This document shows positions 5,935-7,340 of a DNA stretch of 7,340 nucleotides, piece by piece; the stretch's first letter is position 1; each line of letters opens with the position of its first letter. The translations under genes were made by a program, and so were the position numbers. The DNA lies in assembly GCA_031379035.1 (NCBI GenBank), contig JANNEU010000107.1, positions 1 through 7,340 of the forward strand. Reading direction: 5' to 3'. Source of the DNA: JABFRJ01 sp031379035 (GTDB lineage Bacteria > Pseudomonadota > Alphaproteobacteria > Rhizobiales > Hyphomicrobiaceae). The notes under the pieces were generated by a model that worked only from the letters and a program-made list of their open reading frames with translations, searched no databases and had not been told where the DNA came from.

Positions 5935-6296
5935 TGCCGGGAGCCGAAGTTTGGTGATAAGCGCGTTGAGCATGCGCCCCACTTCAATTGCAAGTTCGTT
6001 GGCGCGACGGCATTGGTCGACGTTTACCAGTCCCGCGTCACACGCGAGAGCCAGAAATGTCTCGGCACCGGCCAACGATCCACGGGCAATGACCACGAAA
6101 TGCGCATAGTCTTCATGGTCCCACGCGCATGACCCTCTGCGATATTGGCAGGGATCGATGATGCTGCGCGCAGGAGTTGATCTGTCATCCGGAAACGCTC
6201 GTCGGCCGGAAACACCTTCGTCAGTCGATAGACTTCGGCAGCCAGCACCATCGCCTTCTGCCAGACGATCAAGTCACGATGTGATTTGATCGTCAC
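5914..6296 (-). pseudogene. Frameshifted four-helix-bundle protein of the 23S rRNA IVS (S23) family
   Basis: The minus strand from GTG 6296-6294 encodes HRDLIVWQKAM near the N-terminus and SIPANIAEGHARGT at 47-60, both typical of the S23/TIGR02436 four-helix-bundle family. After Lys62 (codon 6113-6111) the match moves by one base to another frame, continuing DYAHFVVIARGSLAGAE and on to TAG at 5916-5914. Rejoining them with one base restored (AAG-GAC instead of AAGAC) gives a full 127-residue protein, close to the family's usual length of about 120. As it stands, translation would stop at 6024 after 90 residues with an unrelated tail. A Shine-Dalgarno GGGAG (complement of 6302-6306) lies 5 bases upstream. 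Family members form pentameric basic bundles and are related to the Avd protein of diversity-generating retroelements; their cellular role is unclear. A sequencing error at one base is the main alternative to a true frameshift. Confidence 0.85.
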
Positions 6297-6302
6297 GCTG
6301 GC

Positions 6303-6334
6303 TCCCTGAAACCTGATCCCTGAAACCCGAAACC
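6303..6334 (-). repeat. Right inverted repeat of the IVS-like cassette
   Basis: This is the reverse complement of the left arm at 28 of 32 positions. Its exact blocks are 6324-6334 (outer) and 6303-6315 (inner). It also has an internal direct repeat, TCCCTGAAACC, at 6303-6313 and 6317-6327 on the plus strand. Its inner end forms most of the Shine-Dalgarno (6302-6306) of the four-helix-bundle gene. Confidence 0.85.
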
Positions 6335-6339
6335 TTGCC

Positions 6340-7329
6340 TTACACTGCCTTCGCAGCGACCAGCTTCTTAGCCTGATCGACCCAGCCTTCTTTCTCGGTC
6401 TGGCCACGCAGGCGCAGCGTCTTGTCGAGCAACTGCAGACCCGCAGGATCGAGGTCAGCGATCTGCCAGAAGTGGAAGACGCCGGCGTCGTTGAGCCGCT
6501 GTTCGAGCTTGCCGTTGATGATCTTGATGAGCTTGAGATCGTCGGCTTCGCCGCGCGGACCTTCGATGCCCTTGAACTTGCCGGGCAGTGCTTCGGCGCC
6601 GGGGTTCTCAGACGCACCAACGTCAACGCCGGACCCGGCCTGACCACGTTCGATGCCGTCGATGCAGGCGCGCGCAACCAGATCGCAATAGAGCGTGATG
6701 GCGCGGCCGGCGTCGTCGTTACCGGGGATCGGGAAATCGATGCCGTCAGGATCGCAATTGGTATCGATGATCGCGACGATCGGGATGCCAAGCTTTTTAG
6801 CCTCGGCAATAGCGATCTGCTCTTTGTTGGTGTCGATTACAAACAAGATCTCAGGCAAGCCGCCCATTTCCTTGATGCCGCCGAGCGACTTCTGCAGCGT
6901 GTCGCGGTCGCGTGTCAGCTCCAGCAGCTCTTTCTTAGTGCGGCCTTTGCCTTCACCAGCGATCAGCTCATCGAGCTGGCGCAGACGACGGATCGACTGC
7001 GAAATGGTCTTCCAGTTGGTCAGCGTGCCGCCGAGCCAGCGATGGTTCATGTAGTACTGCGCTGAGCGCTTGGCACCTTCAGCGATGTTCTCAGACGCCG
7101 TGCGCTTGGTGCCCACATAAAGCACGCGGCCGCCCTTGGCGACCGTGTCGGAAATTTTGACCAGCGCGGTGTGCAGCAGCGGCACCGTCTGGGCGAGATC
7201 GATGATGTGGATGTTGTTGCGGGCGCCGAAGATGAAGGGTGCCATTTTCGGGTTCCAGCGATGCGACTGGTGGCCGAAGTGGCAGCCAGCTTCAAGAAGC
7301 TGGCGCATAGAGAATTGCGGCAGAGACAT
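6340..7329 (-). CDS. rpsB: 30S ribosomal protein S2 with C-terminal extension
   Basis: The 329-residue product is S2, a late-assembling protein of the small ribosomal subunit needed for binding S1. Residues 1-228 are the S2 core: the N-terminal segment with G15-C-H-F-G-H-Q, the RWLGGTLTN block at 97-105, and the second family signature at 159-184 containing PEILFVID and IAEAKKLGIPI. Residues 229-329 extend beyond the roughly 240-residue E. coli protein. After a Gly/Pro-rich linker (229-261), a small helical domain (262-326) with ADDLKLI and LNDAGVFHFWQIADL resembles the helix-hairpin-helix-like tail seen on S2 of many Rhizobiales and relatives. ATG 7329-7327 has AGGA (complement of 7335-7338) 5 bases upstream. 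Any promoter lies beyond the right edge. It is co-oriented with tsf, from which it is separated by the IVS-like cassette. Confidence 0.97.
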   Translation of the reverse strand: MSLPQFSMRQLLEAGCHFGHQSHRWNPKMAPFIFGARNNIHIIDLAQTVPLLHTALVKISDTVAKGGRVLYVGTKRTASENIAEGAKRSAQYYMNHRWLGGTLTNWKTISQSIRRLRQLDELIAGEGKGRTKKELLELTRDRDTLQKSLGGIKEMGGLPEILFVIDTNKEQIAIAEAKKLGIPIVAIIDTNCDPDGIDFPIPGNDDAGRAITLYCDLVARACIDGIERGQAGSGVDVGASENPGAEALPGKFKGIEGPRGEADDLKLIKIINGKLEQRLNDAGVFHFWQIADLDPAGLQLLDKTLRLRGQTEKEGWVDQAKKLVAAKAV

Positions 7330-7340
7330 GGGAGTCCTAT

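Larger units (their letters stand above)
5903..6334. mobile_element. Putative IVS-like insertion cassette between rpsB and tsf
   Basis: A 432-bp segment bounded by 32-bp inverted repeats (28 of 32 bases identical) carries one four-helix-bundle gene of the 23S rRNA intervening-sequence type and nothing else. It fills almost all of the rpsB-tsf gap, starting 5 bases after the rpsB stop and ending 38 bases before the tsf start. I see no transposase and no obvious target-site duplication in the flanks (AATGA on the left, TTGCC on the right). If mobile, it would depend on functions supplied elsewhere. Calling it an inserted element is inference from the repeats, the family and the interrupted gene pair. 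Confidence 0.6.

Noticed and set aside
5903..6334. CRISPR array or conventional insertion sequence
   Set aside because: The repeats are two inverted copies, not regularly spaced direct repeats, and the only gene inside is a four-helix-bundle protein; there is no transposase and no visible target duplication.
6472..7065. Plus-strand open frame of 197 codons opposite rpsB
   Set aside because: Shadow of the S2 gene on the other strand; no motif or ribosome-binding site supports it.

Overview
The window is G+C-rich DNA from a bacterium, most likely an alphaproteobacterium. The evidence is the alphaproteobacterial style of ribosomal protein S2 (329 aa with a roughly 100-residue C-terminal extension), the EF-Ts sequence, and the start of a glutamate synthase large chain. 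I cannot name a genus from sequence alone.

Layout, left to right. (1) The 5' end of a glutamate synthase large-chain gene (gltB) runs off the left edge on the minus strand. (2) A stretch of about 440 bases follows without a convincing gene; it holds a short tandem repeat and two hairpins. (3) A GNAT-family acetyltransferase gene lies on the plus strand, with a possible 63-aa membrane-anchored small protein convergent to it on the minus strand. (4) A compact plus-strand cluster occupies 1813-4768: an oligopeptide/dipeptide-type ABC permease, a MoaD/ThiS-like ubiquitin-fold sulfur-carrier protein ending in Gly-Gly, a periplasmic NitT/TauT-type substrate-binding protein, and an HpcH/HpaI-family class II aldolase. 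Tight spacing (1 nt between the first two, an ATGA overlap between the last two) suggests one transcript, but the transporter parts come from different ABC families and no ATPase is present. (5) On the minus strand the translation genes rpsB (S2) and tsf (EF-Ts) are transcribed right to left; tsf ends at a clear intrinsic terminator.

The most interesting structure is in the rpsB-tsf intergenic space. A 432-bp segment (5903-6334) is bounded by 32-bp inverted repeats that match at 28 of 32 positions. It encodes a four-helix-bundle protein of the 23S rRNA intervening-sequence (S23/TIGR02436-like) family, broken by a one-base deletion. The repeats contain both the gene's Shine-Dalgarno sequence and its stop codon, so the whole element is a self-contained cassette. 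In the rpsB-tsf mRNA its ends could pair into a long stem, much like the IVS elements found inside 23S rRNA genes. A lone relic of the same repeat lies just past the tsf terminator.
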